NCBI RefSeq assembly: GCF_032452875.1
Contig: NC_083883.1
Location: 51,892,698 to 51,956,697, forward strand
From: Bos javanicus
Lineage: Eukaryota > Chordata > Mammalia > Artiodactyla > Bovidae
DNA length: 64,000 nt
Reading direction: 5' to 3'
Positions 45,601 to 58,575 of this stretch are shown here, piece by piece. The notes under the pieces are model-generated. The model was not told the origin of the DNA. It worked only from the letters and a program-made list of their open reading frames with translations, and made no database searches. Numbering within the stretch: position 1 is the first letter of the stretch; every line of letters begins with the position of its first letter. The position numbers and the translations under genes were made by a program.

Positions 45601-48600
45601 TGTCTTCAGGGACTGCTAAAGTATCAAGTTTGCTCAGCCTCCTGTCTCAGTGGAGTCAGCGCTGGGAGAACAGACGGGGAAGAGGAAGACCAGCGTGTGT
45701 GTTGTTGAGGGAAAGGAAGTCATTTCCCGAGTGATCGCTCTGCGCCGTGTCCTCTGAGCTCCGGCATGGCACGTTGTGTTGGGGCACAAAAACGTGGGGG
45801 CCCGCAGGGCTTGCCAAGGGTGGCTGCTGCCACCCAGTGGCCTCTGGTGTTTGTGAGTAGAACTTGGAGCTGTCAGTCAGTGAGTCTCCAGGGCTCGAGT
45901 TGAGCCCTGGAGCCAGCCTCCAGGTGAAGCTGGAGCCCAGGGGAGAGCTGTGGCCAGACAGGCCGCTCTCTAGGCCTGGGTCCTGATTTCTGGTTGCTGG
46001 AGCAGCCCGCTTGCTGCTTTGCCATGGGGTTCTGTGTGCGATTTCCCTAGAGGGCTTGTGCTGCTGGGAGGAAGGGTGGGGTGACCTACAAGCCACTTAC
46101 GAGCCTTGTGGGTAGGCTGGCAGAAACGTCACTAGCCTCATGGGACTCTGCTGGCTTGGGAATCCCCTGTCTTGAGGAAATAGTACAGAAAGCACTTGGG
46201 TGGCATGTCATTTTTGCCACAGGGTGTCAGGCTTGGTCATGGCTTTGCGTGGGGTTCCAGACCACAGGGCAGAAGATGGGCTGCAGGACAGCCTGTGTGG
46301 ATCGTACTTACCAAATACATGCTGTTTTTTTAACAAACCTGAAGAGACACTAAGGACGAGCAGTGTTCTTTCGCAAGTAGGGTTATGCCTGGTTTTAAAG
46401 GTTTTTTATTCTTTGTGGATTTAGTGTTTTCCATATAGGAGGGGTGGGAGGTTGGACTGCAGGAACTTCCCCATCGCCCAGCCGCTCTGACTGATGATAA
46501 AAGTCCCTTCTTCCCCGGCCCAGCCCCGTCACTCTGCTGGCCCAGGTCTGGTCTGCTCTCCTGTGTGTCCTGCTGTTCCTGGTCCTCGGGCTGGGACAGT
46601 CCACCTCCTCCTCAGGAGGGTTCCTTCAGAGACCAGGGCTTTTTCTGCTGCCCACCTTGCCACTACCTTCCCCCTTCCCCTTCGCACTTGTTGCTGTGCC
46701 CCTCCTGATGCCTGTCCCTGCCTCAGCTCAGGGCCCCGCTGCCCACAGTGCCACCCTCCAATGACTCTGCTCTGTCAGGGTCTCCCAGGGACCCTCAGCT
46801 GCCGCACCTGGTGGACAGCTCTTGGGTCTCAGTGTTTGGGCCTGTGTGGATTCTGATGCATAGACTCTGGCTCCCTCCTCGTTTGCTCCTCTGACTTGTG
46901 GGTGTTCTGACCCTTCCCTCGCAGTCTCCTTAGCCACTCTCCCATGTCCACATCTATCTAGTTCCATGTCAGCTGCCCGCTGACCCCATCTTTGCTCTGA
47001 GCTCTGCTAGTGCTGCTCTAGAACTGGGAGGCTCACGGTTCAAGTGGGCTTCCTGACACACGAGTGTTGATTTGTGTCTAGAGGTTTTATATTATTCCTT
47101 TAAAACCCTAGGAGAGTGTTCTGTAGACACACACAGGTTTATTCTAAAAATTGGTTCTAAAACTTACATGGAAAAGTGAGGGACTCAGAGAAGCTAAAAT
47201 GGTTTTTAAAATCATAAAGCGGAAGTAGTCACTGTGCCTGGTTCTGAGACTCCTAGTGGTGTCGTGTTGACTGGACGGTGTGCTGGCCCTGGAGGGAGGT
47301 GCGGGTTCAGCTCCCCGACAGTAGGTCGGGGGCAGCACTGCCCTGGCTCCCGGTGTGCTTCTCCTAGGCCTCCCTCCTCCAGAGCCGGGCACTCTCAGTG
47401 GTGTCTGTCCTAGGGCTTGGCTGGGACACTTGGAATGAAGCCAGAGGAGAGACCCCTCCCTCCTGCTGCCCCCCCACCCCCAGCCTCTCACACCCTCAGA
47501 TGCACTACCCCCCAGGCCTGTGACAGATGCTCTGCGGTGACAGCGGGCATCTGGGTGCCGGGGGAACTGCAGGCCCTGCTCGTGGCTCTGCCCCAGCCCC
47601 TCAGTGTGTGACTGCATGCGGAGGCCTTCCTGCCGGGGACCAGTGGCTGCGGGTGCTGCTGACAGTCCTCTGGATTGCCTGGGCAGGTTGGCCGCCCTGC
47701 ACACACCCTGCACTGCCCCCCCCGCTAAGTGGTCTCCACTAATGTGTGTGAATGTTCCTGCTCCTCTGGGCTGAGCCCCTGTTTCCACCTCCTGCGCTTT
47801 TTCCAGTTTGGTTTTTCTCAGTGCTCGTGGTGCGGGCGTGCTGCAGCGTCGTCTCGAGAGTTAATCCCTCTCTGACTGGCTTGTCTATGTGCAGAGGTGG
47901 CCTCAGGTGGCACTTGCCCATCACCGCCCCCCCCACACACACACTTTTCTGCCTCCATCATTCCTTCACCATGGGAGACTGCCCCAGACAGTTGGGAGAG
48001 TTGTGCAGAGACTTGTGGGGCTGGGGGCCAGCAGGGAGCCCCAGTGGGAAGATGGCAGCTCTGTCAAGCCTCATTGTGCATGCACACACTCACACAGACA
48101 CGTGCATGTTGCTGGAAGTCCTGTCAAGTGACATTCTTCTGCCTTGCCAGTCTGGGTGGGCCCAAGGTTCTCCAGGGGAGGGAGTAGCTCACAGGGCTTG
48201 GAGGGGGTAGGGGTCAACGTTGCGTTGTTGACTCATTTTCAGGGGGGAATGACAGCTATTCACCTGTTGCTGGGTGTGGTTTGGTGGAGAATGGGAGGCA
48301 AGAGGTGCAGGAATGAGGGGACCAGAATATGGGGGTAGGGCCAGTGAGGAGCCTGTGCAGATTCTGTCTTGATGCTCTGCTCTCGGGAAGAGAGGTGCGC
48401 AATGAGGGAAGAGGGGCTTGCGCTCGGCATGGGGTGAGATGGGTGGTAAGGCCTCTCTAGGTTGGTGGTTGTGAGCCACAGCGAGATGGCCAGCACTACA
48501 TGTGTGTTCCAGGGCTCATGGGCAGGAGTAGGGTGTGCGGGAGACTGAGGACTGTGAGGGCTGCGCCCACTGTGGCGATGACAAGGCTGCTTCTCTCTTC

Positions 48601-50179
48601 TTTTGCAGGTGGCTATTACCACGGAAAACTAATTTTTCCCAGAGAATTTCCTTTTAAACCTCCTAGTATTTATATGATAACTCCCAATGGAAGATTTAAG
48701 TGCAATACAAGGTAAGGTGCCCCTGCATGCTTGGGTGCGGGACTGGGGTCCTGAGGAACCTGTGCCCCGTTGACTGGGTCCCTTTTCCAGGCTGTGTCTT
48801 TCTATCACGGATTTCCACCCAGACACGTGGAACCCGGCCTGGTCCGTCTCCACCATCCTGACGGGGCTCCTGAGCTTTATGGTGGAGAAGGGCCCCACCC
48901 TGGGCAGCATCGAGACATCGGACTTCACGGTGAGCTTGGGGGTGGTGAGGAGGATGCTTGGTCTCCTCAGCCCAGTTAGGACAGGGACTCCTCCATTACT
49001 AGTTGGCATCAGGTCTAAGATCAGTTGATGATACAGAAAGGTAAATGGCCTTGGGAGACTCCATGTCAATCTGTCCTGAGGAGCACGCTTGTGGACTGCT
49101 TTCCACAACATGAAGACACCAGTCGCTCAACTGTCATTTAGTCTGTTTCTGGAACATGAAGGAACTGAAAGCAGCCACCAGACTGACATTTTCCTTCTTT
49201 TTCTTCCTAGAAAAGACAACTGGCTGCACAAAGTTTAGTGTTTAATTTAAAAGACAAAGTGTTCTGTGAATTATTTCCTGAAGTTGTGGAGGTAAGAAAG
49301 TGAAAGTTTGCCATCGGTTTTGCTTTCCCCAAGTCAGGAACACTTTGATTCTATTTTTTCCATGAGAACGTATTCCTATGTGTTCTTGTGCTACAAACAT
49401 GGAGAGGGGAACTGAGGTGCAAACAGGCAGGTGTTGCAGACCTGCCCCTCTCCTTGGGGCACCTCGGAGGGTGGGTTGGAGATGGGGGCAGATCAGGGAA
49501 AGGGTGGTGGGCCTGCTGAGGTCATGGGTGGCCAGGAGTGAGGGGCGGGCATACTCCCTGGTCTTGGTGCTGGAGCAGAGAATGTGGCTGTGAGCAGGGG
49601 AGGCTGGGCCTCATGGGGGTTGGGGCCCTGGTGGGTCAGAGCAGATCGGATCTGGCTCAGTCCCAGTCCCTGAGGCACAGGCATGGTGATTTCTGACTGT
49701 TCCCACAGGCCCTTGCGTCTGTTAGACAGGATTAGCAGCAGCTCAACCTTAAAAGGCAGTTGTTAGGATGAAATGTGTACAGCTGGTGACCACTGACCCT
49801 GCAGGGTCTCCGTGGTATACCATAGTCCCCTTCTAGGCCCTGAAGGAAGTGGCTTGTTTAAACCAACCCTTGTTTCCTGCTGTTTTTCTCTTAGGAAATT
49901 AAACAAAAACAGAAAGCACAAGACGAACTCAGTAGCAGACCCCAGGCTCTCCCCTTACCGGACGTGGTTCCAGACGGGGAGACGCACCACGGCCAGCACG
50001 GGCTCCCGCTCCTCAATGGGCACGCGCCGGGGGCCGGGCCGCACCTGGCGGGGCTCCAGCAGGCCAACCGGCACCATGGACTTCTGGGCGGGGCCCTGGC
50101 GAACTTGTTTGTTATAGTTGGTTTTGCGGCCTTCGCCTACACGGTCAAGTACGTGCTGAGGAGCATAGCGCAGGAGTGA
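42617..50179 (+). CDS. UBE2J2: ER-anchored ubiquitin-conjugating enzyme E2 J2
   Basis: Tail-anchored E2 enzyme of the ER membrane that passes ubiquitin to substrates in ER-associated degradation. Coding exons: 42617-42747, 45193-45233, 48609-48711, 48791-48929, 49211-49291, 49895-50179. They join in frame to 259 codons, the same length as the human protein. The UBC fold covers about residues 12-165, with the active-site cysteine at residue 94 in RLCLSITDF, as is usual for the J-type E2s. A linker follows, and a single C-terminal membrane segment around ANLFVIVGFAAFAYTVKYV ends four residues before RSIAQE. The start codon is the first base of the exon right after its acceptor and opens the conserved MSS...KRAPTTATQRLKQDY. 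Introns 1-3 are long (3.9, 2.4 and 3.4 kb) and hold the retroposons listed separately. Confidence 0.95.
44374..44480 (+). mobile_element. CHR-type SINE, sense copy
   Basis: Starts 'gggcttccctggtggtccag' and ends before an A-rich tail at about 44486. It is the sense orientation of the same family as the copies in INTS11 intron 4. It lies in UBE2J2 intron 2. Confidence 0.75.
44788..44922 (-). mobile_element. CHR-type SINE, antisense copy
   Basis: A T-rich lead (44789-44812) then 'ctgtacggcctgtgggatct' and an end at 'ccagggaagtcc' at about 44922. It is an inverted partner of the copy at 44374-44480, about 310 bases away, in UBE2J2 intron 2. Confidence 0.7.
45440..45598 (+). mobile_element. Bov-tA SINE, sense copy
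   Basis: Contains 'ggttcgatccctgggttggg', 'aagatcccctgg', 'actccagtattctggcctgg' and 'aagagtcagacac', and ends in a (cactt)n tail at 45576-45598. It lies in UBE2J2 intron 3, about 200 bases after exon 3. Confidence 0.8.
47130..47220. mobile_element. Small L1-like fragment
   Basis: A-rich stretch with 'ttctaaaacttacatggaaa' and 'agctaaaatggtttttaaaa', resembling part of L1 ORF2. Short and decayed. It lies in UBE2J2 intron 3, which otherwise shows only GC-rich unclassified sequence. Confidence 0.4.
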
Positions 50180-51697
50180 GCTGCCACCACGACCAGCAGA
50201 GGGGTCGGACACGCAGGACGCTGGGCCCGAGCTCGACGTGGGCTGGCTGGACGTGCTGCTGAGCACTCAGGCCTGGCTGACTCCTGGGGTTAGCTTTTTA
50301 AAAACCTTTAAAAGGAAAACAAGAACCAAAGTGTGTAGTTTGGATTTGGAGGAAACGTGAGATCCCCAGCCCCCATGCTCGCCCTGGCATCTGGCAGGGG
50401 CTGAGGGGCTCCATGTCCACGAGGAGGCCTCACACTTTGGTTTTATAGCTTATCTCCCGTATTGTCTTTTGGACCTGTTTTAGTAACCTGTTTTTCATTT
50501 TATTAGATTTGGTCACTTAAAAATATAAAACTCGATGCCTATCCAACACTCTGCGTGTGTTCTTAGTGCAGAACTCTGACCTGGCAGGCAGGGGCGGGGC
50601 CTGGCAGATGGCCAAGGGTGGGTCAGAGGGTGTGGGCTCTGTCTGGCCTTAGTGTTTAAGACATGCTTGTGTTCACTAGAAACGAGCAGGTTTCTCTTAG
50701 GGGAGCACACGGGCTGTTGTGCTGAAGTTGAAAATCTGCTTTCTCACTGAGGCTGAGCTGTTTCTTGCCTGGTCACACTGCCTGCTTCCCTTCACACCTG
50801 CAGCCTTCCATGTGCTGCGCTGGTGGCAGGAGGAGACCCTCAGCGGTTCCCTGGGTCCCACCTGCTCCACAGGCTCCGCACTTGTGGTCCAGACCTTTGT
50901 TTGCCCTGGAGACAGGCTCCCAAAGATCATTTCACAGCAGATCTGTGTCTAGTTCCTAGAGGCTGGCTACCTGGCAAAGAGGGATGGACAGCTGGGTTCA
51001 GGGGCAGGGCCAGTGTGCACCCTCTCAGGCTTGGGATCTGTGACTCCCTGGATTGCCAATGTCTTCCTCCTCTGTGTCTCTGCTTAATGATGTCACCTGC
51101 ACAGTGTTTAGTGTTTGGAAGGTGCTGTGCCTGGGGGCCACCAGACAGCGGGTGGTGACTTCACTGCGTGCCGGCAGGCGTTGATGCACCTTCAGCATTC
51201 TTTGTTTTTTGATCAACTTAAAAGTACTCTTTGATTTACCACTTCTGTGTATTTGACCCACTCCTGTGAAAAAAATCCTTTTGTCTTTGTTCCTAAATTC
51301 TGTGCTCTTCGTGTGTGTGAACCACAAGCCCATCTCCACCCAGTGCTGAGGTGGCCTGTGGGGCCAGAGCTGCTGCATGTGCCAAGGAGCTGGGCGTCCT
51401 GTGACCAGCAGTGGACCTGTTGCCTGGGCTCACTGCAGGGCCTGGCCACTGGTGGAGTGGCTCTGCTGGGCCTCCCTCCCCCCACTGCCAGCACGGGGGC
51501 GTGTCTGTGGAGGCCTTTACCTCTTCCAGGTGTGCCATGTTGCCTGAGGGCCTCAGGAGGCAGAGCGTTTAGCAGATGGATTTTTTCTGTATATGAAATC
51601 TTGACTTTCAAAAATCCTCAGCCAACGTTGGGAGCAGGTCCGTGCTGTACAGAGACTCCCCGGCGCCCATGGCGGCTTGCTGTCTGATGTGACCCTG

Positions 51698-51703
51698 AAT
51701 AAA
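51698..51703 (+). terminator. UBE2J2: UBE2J2 poly(A) signal
   Basis: Canonical AATAAA 1.5 kb after the stop codon, followed by a T/GT-rich stretch. A 1.5 kb 3' UTR is plausible. Earlier AT-rich sequence near 50510 could hold a weaker site. Confidence 0.6.
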
Positions 51704-51719
51704 AGATGACTTTGTCCTC

Positions 51720-53483
51720 TCATTGGTTTGAGAGGGTGGGATACCTCCCCTGGGCGGTGGGTGGACAACCCGATGGGGGCTGTAATGGGGGCTCCCAAGG
51801 TCCTGTCCTCCTGTGGGGAGTTGGGGTGTCCACTGTCGGGTCAAGGTCAGCTGACCTGAGCCTGTTCAAGGGAGCAGTTGGTGGCTGTGGCCAGGAGGTG
51901 TGGACAACTCAAAGAGTAGGCTCCCTTTGGTCTGGCCTCAATCAGCCAGGAGGGCTGGGGCTCGTGGGGACTGCCGGAGGCTGGCACAGCTGGCGCATCC
52001 ACATGTGCCGGGCCAGCAGGACTCAGGTGCTCAGCCTGGAGAGGAGTCGTCTGTCTGCCAGTCCCTTCCTGCTGGGCATTGGCCAAGGGCACGTGAAGGC
52101 TTTAACTGGGCAGATGCAGAGGGGCTTCTGTGGCGTGACCTCCTTGAGACTGGGCTCGCCAGCTGGACACTTGAGAGAGCTGAGGACCCAATGGCGAGCT
52201 CAGGATTCAGAGACTGGCTGCTATTGTCCTGGAAGGTGACCACCTCTACCTGAGTAAGGAGCGGGACAGGTGTCCTTGAGCAGACACTCCTCACATCGCC
52301 CCCACCCAGCTTGTCTCTGAGGTGGTTCTGCCTGAATCTGCCAACCCTGCACGTGACCCAAGGCTGGCTGTCTCCTTCCCACATTGTTCGTGCTGGACTT
52401 CTGTCAGGGGTGGGGGTGGTCTGGAGGGGTCTTCCGTGCTGCCCCTGGGACAGGGAACCCCACCCTTTTCAAGTCTGGGTTGCAAGCAGCAGGTCAGCCA
52501 CAACTCTGACCACCCTTAGCCCCAGGCGGCACTAGCCAAGGGGCAGCTGATGAAGGGGGAGGGTCCTGGTTTAGGTGTTGGCCCCACCAGGGCCACAGCT
52601 TCATGCTGCCTGCAGCTCGTAGGAAGGTAAGGGAGGGCCCCAGCTCTCCCTGGGGACCTGCCCACTCTCGCTTGCTCTCCATTGCCAGAGTGGCTCGTCT
52701 GGCAGGGCACAGCCACTGGGGGCTCAGCTTTCCGCTGGCCTCCAGTGGGGGGATAGGCCTGGAGGCTGGAGGACCCAAGGGGCACAGCTGGGTGAAGGCA
52801 ACCCCTCTGAGGGTTGGGCAGGCCCAAGAGGAGGGGCAGATGCGTGCCATGCCTTTGCTTATAGGTTGACCTGTCTCTTCCCTGCTAGCCCCACTGGCCC
52901 CTGGTGAGGAACCCCCAGGGTTTACCTAGGCTGGGATCAACTGGGAGCCCTCCCGGGAGCAGGGCCACGCCCCGGGCAGCAGGGCCAGAGGGACAGGCTG
53001 TGAGGTCACAGGAAGGGGCTGTGAACCCCCATGGAGTGTGTCCCCGCCTGGGGTCGCTGGGCTCCGCCCTGAAGGGGCTGGGATGGGGAGTGCACAACCT
53101 CTCCCCTTGGGTAGCAGCTATGTGGGAGGTGGGTGGTCTGTCAGTGGGGTTCCGCCCCCCTCCACGCGCCGCCCCCCCACCCCTGCCGCAGGCCCTGAAG
53201 CCTGGGAGGCTGAGGTTCCTCCTTTGTGGGCCCGCCCCCTTGGAGCCCGCCAGCCTTGGGGAGGAGGGGAGCGCGGGCGGGGAGGGCACTGCTCACAAGG
53301 GAGTCTGCAGGACTGGGGGCGCGTCCCTCACTAGCCCAGCTCATCCTGTGCAGACATGCACCAGTGGCAGTCAGGCGTCCCTCGGGGCTGCGCCCCCACG
53401 CCCAGCCTCTGAGTGCCTCCGGTTGCCTGGGCTCAACAGCATTGAGCCGCTGCGGGCTCCGGACCCGGCAGCTCGCAGCCAAC
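51720..53483. other. Intergenic sequence and C1QTNF12 promoter region
   Basis: GC-rich sequence with no recognisable gene. The last few hundred bases before 53484 are richer in CpG and should contain the C1QTNF12 promoter and 5' UTR. No TATA box or clear initiator was picked out. Confidence 0.55.
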
Positions 53484-56400
53484 ATGCGCTGGGCCTGGGT
53501 GGCCGCCACAGTCCTCCTCTGGCCACAGATCTCCTTCCTCGGGGGCAACGGGGCCCGGCAGGAGCCCAAGAGGCCTCGGCAGTCCAGCCAGCGCCCCATG
53601 GCCCCCAGCACCACCACACTGGGCAGCGAGGGGCTACTGGGCTTCCCCAAGGTATGCATGATCTGTTACGGGCCCACGTGAGCCATTCTCCAGCCCGCCT
53701 CCCCTGTCAGAGTGGGGTGGGACTTTGGGCAGGAACCGTAACAGTGTGGATCAGGGGACCCTCTCTGGGCCTGGGGAGGGAGTAGGGGGTGGAGGGGCTT
53801 CTGTGGGGGCTACATTGAACTCACTGAAGCCTAAGGACCATCAAGCCCTGAGTAACCTGCTGCCCTGAGGTGAGACTGCAAACTGGGGAGGTGCTTTGGG
53901 CAGCTGGCTCAGACCCCTGGATGGAATCTGGTGCTCCAACTCTGGCTTCTGGGGTGGCCAAGGCTAGCCCTGCCCTGACCCACTGCTGAGTAGCCAGCAT
54001 CCCTTACGGCCTCTGGGATGGGGAAGGAGGCCAGGTCCTGGGAGGCCCCTGGCTCCAGCCTACCCCCTGGCATCCCCTCTAAGAGAGCCTCTCACACCTG
54101 CTTCAGCCTCCGGTCTCCACCCTCTTGGGCTGGGGCTCCCTGAGGGGGTCTCGGAGCTGACCCCGTCAGCAAGGGCCTGGTGGCTCCTGGACTTGAAGTG
54201 AGGCAGCGGTTGCTGGGCCAGGCCCCCTGCCAGCCCTTGAGCCTTTGATCCTGGCCTTCACCTCCCGCGGGCGTCTCTATGGCGGCCAGCCCGGCTGCTC
54301 TCAGCCTACGCGCCCCGTTGGAGCCTGAGGCCCCATATTCCAGCTGGGCAGGCTGAGGAGAGCAAGTCCTCTGGCCCTGTTGCCAGGGGAGTGGGCTGCC
54401 AGCAAGCTCTGGGAAAGCTGCTCGGGGGAGGATCCTTGGGGGCAGTTCCTGCTCTGCCTGGCCCCACCTGCCTGGGCTGCCCCTCCAGAGCCATGGCAAG
54501 GCAGTCTGGGGGCAGACAAGGGCTGTCCCTGACCATGGCACCCCCACCCCAGGACAGCCCTCTGCAGGCGTCAGGAGACCCACTCTTCCTGCTGAAAGTG
54601 GGCTCCTGCTCCACCTGCCCCCCGGGTCCGCCCACTATGGCTCAGGTCTATGGTGACCGGAGGAACAGGTGGACTGCAGAAGGGAGAAACCCTGGCCCTC
54701 CCAGATCCCCAGACCTGGTCAGGACCTCTTGGCCTGTCTTCCTGGACAGCTGGCTCTCCAGGAGTGGCCGGGGCTCCACTGGCCTCGTGGCAGTAGCTCT
54801 CCCCCACCAGACCAGTGTCTGCTGTGCTCCTGGTCACTTTGTGGCCCTCCTGTGTGAGACCTGGATACAGAGAGGGACCAACCCCCAGCTCACACCCCTT
54901 CACTCAGCCCTGACTTTGGGGCTGGGTGTGTTCCTATCCCTCCCACTGCCCTGGTGCAGAAATGGGGTGTACGAGAGATGTCTGGAGGGTCTGATCCTGG
55001 GCCGCCAGCTTGCACACCCAGCGCCCACTCTCCCCAGCCTCACCATGACTCTGGAAAGCACTCCTGTCCATTGCCTGCCTCAGCCAGGCCGGACCTCTGT
55101 TGGGACAGGCAGGGCTGGCTCCATGTGCACATGGCCATGCCCGTCTGCCTGGGAACAGGAAGCAGCAGGAGGGGCCATGTGGGTCCCAACACAGCAGCAG
55201 ACCGCAGGCTTCTGGACACGGGTCCCCAGCCTGAGCCCGAGGGGAGCCCTGCAGTGTCCCGTTGCCATATTTCCTGTGTCTGCACCGAGTCCCACCCCAG
55301 CAGCCTGGGCCCTAAGATTCCTGTTGTTCGCCGGGGGTAGTGGGGCAGGACCCAGCGGGGCCTGGTGGTCAGTTTACAGGCTTGTCCTCTGACCCTTCAG
55401 CTGCCCGAGGCCTCAGGGCCTGAGTTCACAGATGCCCATGTGACGTGGCTGAACTTTGTCCGGCGCCCTGATCATGGGCCCTCAAAGAAGCGGTGCCGAG
55501 GTCAGGACAAGAAATCGGTGAGCCCCGGGATCTGAGCCCAGGTCGGGGTGGCTGTGAGTGCCCCCTTGGGAGCCTCATTTTCTCCTGCCTCCCCCAGCGA
55601 GGCCTCTCTGGCCCCCCCGGCCACCCCAGTGTGGAGGCCCCCCAAGAGTCTGCACTGCGGGAGTTCCAGGACATGCTGAAGGGTAGGCCCCCTCCACCCC
55701 CTCTCCTCCTGGGTGTGGGAGAGAACCCCATGCTGCCACGAGCCACACCTGCACCGTTGTCCCCACAGAGGCCACCGAGCATCGGTCCTTGGGGCTGCTG
55801 GGCCCTGTGCTGCCTGAGGGGATAGGCAGGCAGCTGGTGGCTGAGGCCTTCCATTGTCGGCTGAGGGGCCCGGTGCTGGTGGACAAGAAGACGCTGGTGG
55901 AACTGCAGGGCTTCCAGGCCGTGAGTGGACGTGGCGGGCGGGCCCCACAGGAGAGCAGGCCACAGTGGCCCCCGTCCAACCCTGGGCCTCCACACAGCAC
56001 TGAGGCTTGGGGTAGGGTGTGAGGAAGCCGGGGCAGAGATGCCTTCCCTTGTGGGGCTTCTTGGTGCCCAGAGTCCTGGTGGGGATGGATGCACAGGTCA
56101 CCCTTCTGTCCTGCCCACCTGGGGTCTGCTTGAGCTGAGGGCTGTTGGTTGCAGGCACCCTCCTGCACCAGGCTGGGTGTGGGAGGTTGGGCTCCAGACT
56201 GCAGCTGCGTTCCCCTGCTGTCCCACTCCAGCCTGCGGCCCAGGGTGCCTTCCTGCGGGGGTCTGGCCTGAGCCTGGCCTCTGGTCGCTTCACAGCCCCG
56301 GTGACTGCCATCTTCCAGTTTTCCGCCAGCCTGCATGTGGGTGAGCAGATCTGGCCAGGGTGTGGGTGATGGGGAGGGGCTGGCCCTCCAGGGTGGGCCC

Positions 56401-57236
56401 CAATGTCACAGACCTCAGGCCTCAGTCCCATTGCAGAGACACCTCCTGCCTTAACCCTGCACCCACTGGGGACTGGACAGCCCTCATGCCCACCCTCCCC
56501 AGCCCACAGTGTGCCCCGAAGGCCCCCAGGCCCCTCCCCCTCTGCTCCGTCCTCCCTGTGGGCACTGCAGACCTGGCCTGTCTCCCCAGATCCCAGGGAG
56601 CTGCAGGGCAGGGTCCGGCCAAGGGCCCGGGACACAGTGCGGGTGCTGGTCTGCATTGAGTCCCTGTGCCATCGCCACATGTGAGTGAGCCCCCTGGGGG
56701 TCGCTGAGGTGTCCTGAGGGGCAGGGGACCACCTACCGCCTTGCCCACAGAGGGGGGCTGCCCCGAACACAGAGTACCGTGGTGAGCCCTGAGGTGGGAG
56801 CACGCAGGTCTCTGGGCACTGACAGGGGTGTTCCCCCCACGGCCACTGTGCCCTGGCCCCTCATCCCTGGACCCCACGTTCAGGTCCCTGGAAGCCATCT
56901 CCAGCCTGGAGAGCAGTGGCAGCGTCTTCTCGATGCACGTGCAGGGGCTGCTGCAGCTGCAGGTGAGGCAGAGCCACTGGTGCGGGGGTCAGAGGAACAC
57001 CGGGGGTGGGGTCCTGGACCTCTAAGCCTCAGCCTGGGCATTGCAAGGCCTGGGGAGGGGCCACCTCGTGGGGCTGGGTGTCAACCAGAGAGCAGCTGGG
57101 CCCCATGGGTGGTGACGTCCACTGTGGGTGTCTGCAGGCTGGACAGTACACCTCCGTCTTCGTGGACAATGGCTCCGGGGCAGCTCTCACTGTGCAGAGC
57201 AGCTCCAGCTTCTCCGGCCTGCTCCTGGGCCCGTGA
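53484..57236 (+). CDS. C1QTNF12: Secreted C1q/TNF-related protein 12 (adipolin)
   Basis: Secreted adipokine of the C1q/TNF-related family, also called FAM132A or adipolin, linked to glucose metabolism. Eight coding exons: 53484-53651, 55401-55517, 55598-55682, 55769-55920, 56232-56340, 56590-56680, 56884-56962, 57138-57236. They join in frame to 299 codons; human is 302. An N-terminal hydrophobic signal peptide (AWVAATVLLWPQISFLGG) is followed by a variable Ser/Pro-rich part, the conserved DAHVTWLNFVRRPD block, a basic KKRCR cluster at about residues 85-89 that could be a furin-type cleavage site, a very short collagen-like GPPG, and a C-terminal C1q-like domain ending in NGSGAALTVQSSSSFSGLLLG. 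The 1.75 kb intron 1 (53652-55400) contains long chance frames but no exon I recognise. Confidence 0.93.
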
Positions 57237-57311
57237 GGGATGGAAAGGGCCTCAGAGTAGTCACCCTGCCGCCCCCACCACTCTGCCCGCTGGTAGGCCT
57301 GTGATCATAGC

Positions 57312-57321
57312 AATAAATAAA
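57312..57321 (+). terminator. C1QTNF12: C1QTNF12 poly(A) signal (two overlapping AATAAA)
   Basis: 'aataaataaa' holds two overlapping canonical signals, 75 bases after the stop codon. This gives a very short 3' UTR of about 100 bases. Confidence 0.85.
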
Positions 57322-58575
57322 GGTTCCCCAGCCCCCACCGTCGCCTGGTCACTGGGGAAGGGGCGGGGGGTGGCGCAGAGTGGCCATGGGTATGGGTGAG
57401 GGCTTGGCCGGGGAGGTGGAGGCTCTGGCTAATCACCCTGGCAGCGTGGGTGTGGCCCCAATAGCCCCTGCTTCTGTTAAGAGCCACATTTACTCTGAGG
57501 ACAAGGACAGTTGTCCATTCAAGCTGCCACTTGGCCCTGCCCATGACCTGGGGCTGCCCCTCAGCCAGCCCGGGCCAGTCCCACCCCAGAGGGCAGCAGT
57601 CTGTGGACATTCGCAGGGCCATGGAGGACTCGAGGTTGGGGTGCAGGATGGTACATGTCGGGGCATGCAGGGCAAGGCAAGGTGCCCCAGGGGGGCCTGG
57701 GCCTGTGGGTGAACAGGGCCGCCAGCCCCCCGTATGAACCCCAGGGTCCTCAAATCCCCTCATTCCCTAAGGGAGCTGACTTCTCACCACCTTCTTGGCG
57801 GCTGCCACCCTGAGGTCTGGCCCCCACCCCTCACAGCCTCGGCAAACTCAGACTGAAGAATGTAAATTGTGGTGGGTCATTCAGGCCTCTACAGAGCTGC
57901 CGAGATACCATCTCTGCTTGGCCCCTGGGCCCGCAGTGGGTGGCCCCACGTGACCCCTCTGTATAAGCCTGGAGGGTGGGGGTGAGGGGGCGCTCAGCTC
58001 TGTAGTAGTGGGGCCCAGAGACCCATTTCCAAGGCTGCAGGGAAGAGTAGGGGCTCAGGGGCAGGGGTGGGGGGTGGGGGGATAGCAGGCAGGTTACCAG
58101 CTGCTCCCCCGACCCTCCTGCAGCCCGCTGGGTAATGAGGCAAGAAAGCTCTGGTGCCAGGCAGGCGCCAGTCCCTGTAGCTGCGGGCTTGGCCTCTGAC
58201 CTGTCCCCCCCGCCTCCCACCCAGTGGCGACAGGAGCCAGGGGTCTGGGGGGTGGTTCTCAGCCTCACAGCGGCATGATCTGAGACAGGTGTATCCACCC
58301 CTGCAAGGGGGATGCGTGAGTGCCAAGCTGGGGTCTCTCTGCTGGGCGAGGGAGGAGAATAGGGGAAGCCAGGGTCACTGCTCCACATCACTGAGGGCCT
58401 GTGTGGGCCCCGGAGCCCAGGCTTCCTGGGGCAGCCATCCATCTGGAGTCCGGCTTGGCTGCAAGTACAGTCAGTGTTGCTGCCCACGTACGGGGGACAC
58501 TGAGGCTGTGCCTGGCAGGACGCACAGCCAGACTCTCCCTGTTCCCAGGACTCTGCTGACAGTCCTTTGGTACCA

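Noticed and set aside
54391..55392. 333-codon plus-strand open frame in C1QTNF12 intron 1
   Set aside because: It ends before the exon 2 acceptor, has no known similarity and is not needed to keep the C1QTNF12 frame. It is best explained as chance.
55502..56803. 433-codon open frame on the minus strand across C1QTNF12
   Set aside because: It runs through both exons and introns of the well-supported plus-strand gene, has low-complexity Pro/Gly/Arg-rich content and no recognisable domain. Long antisense frames are expected in such GC-rich sequence.
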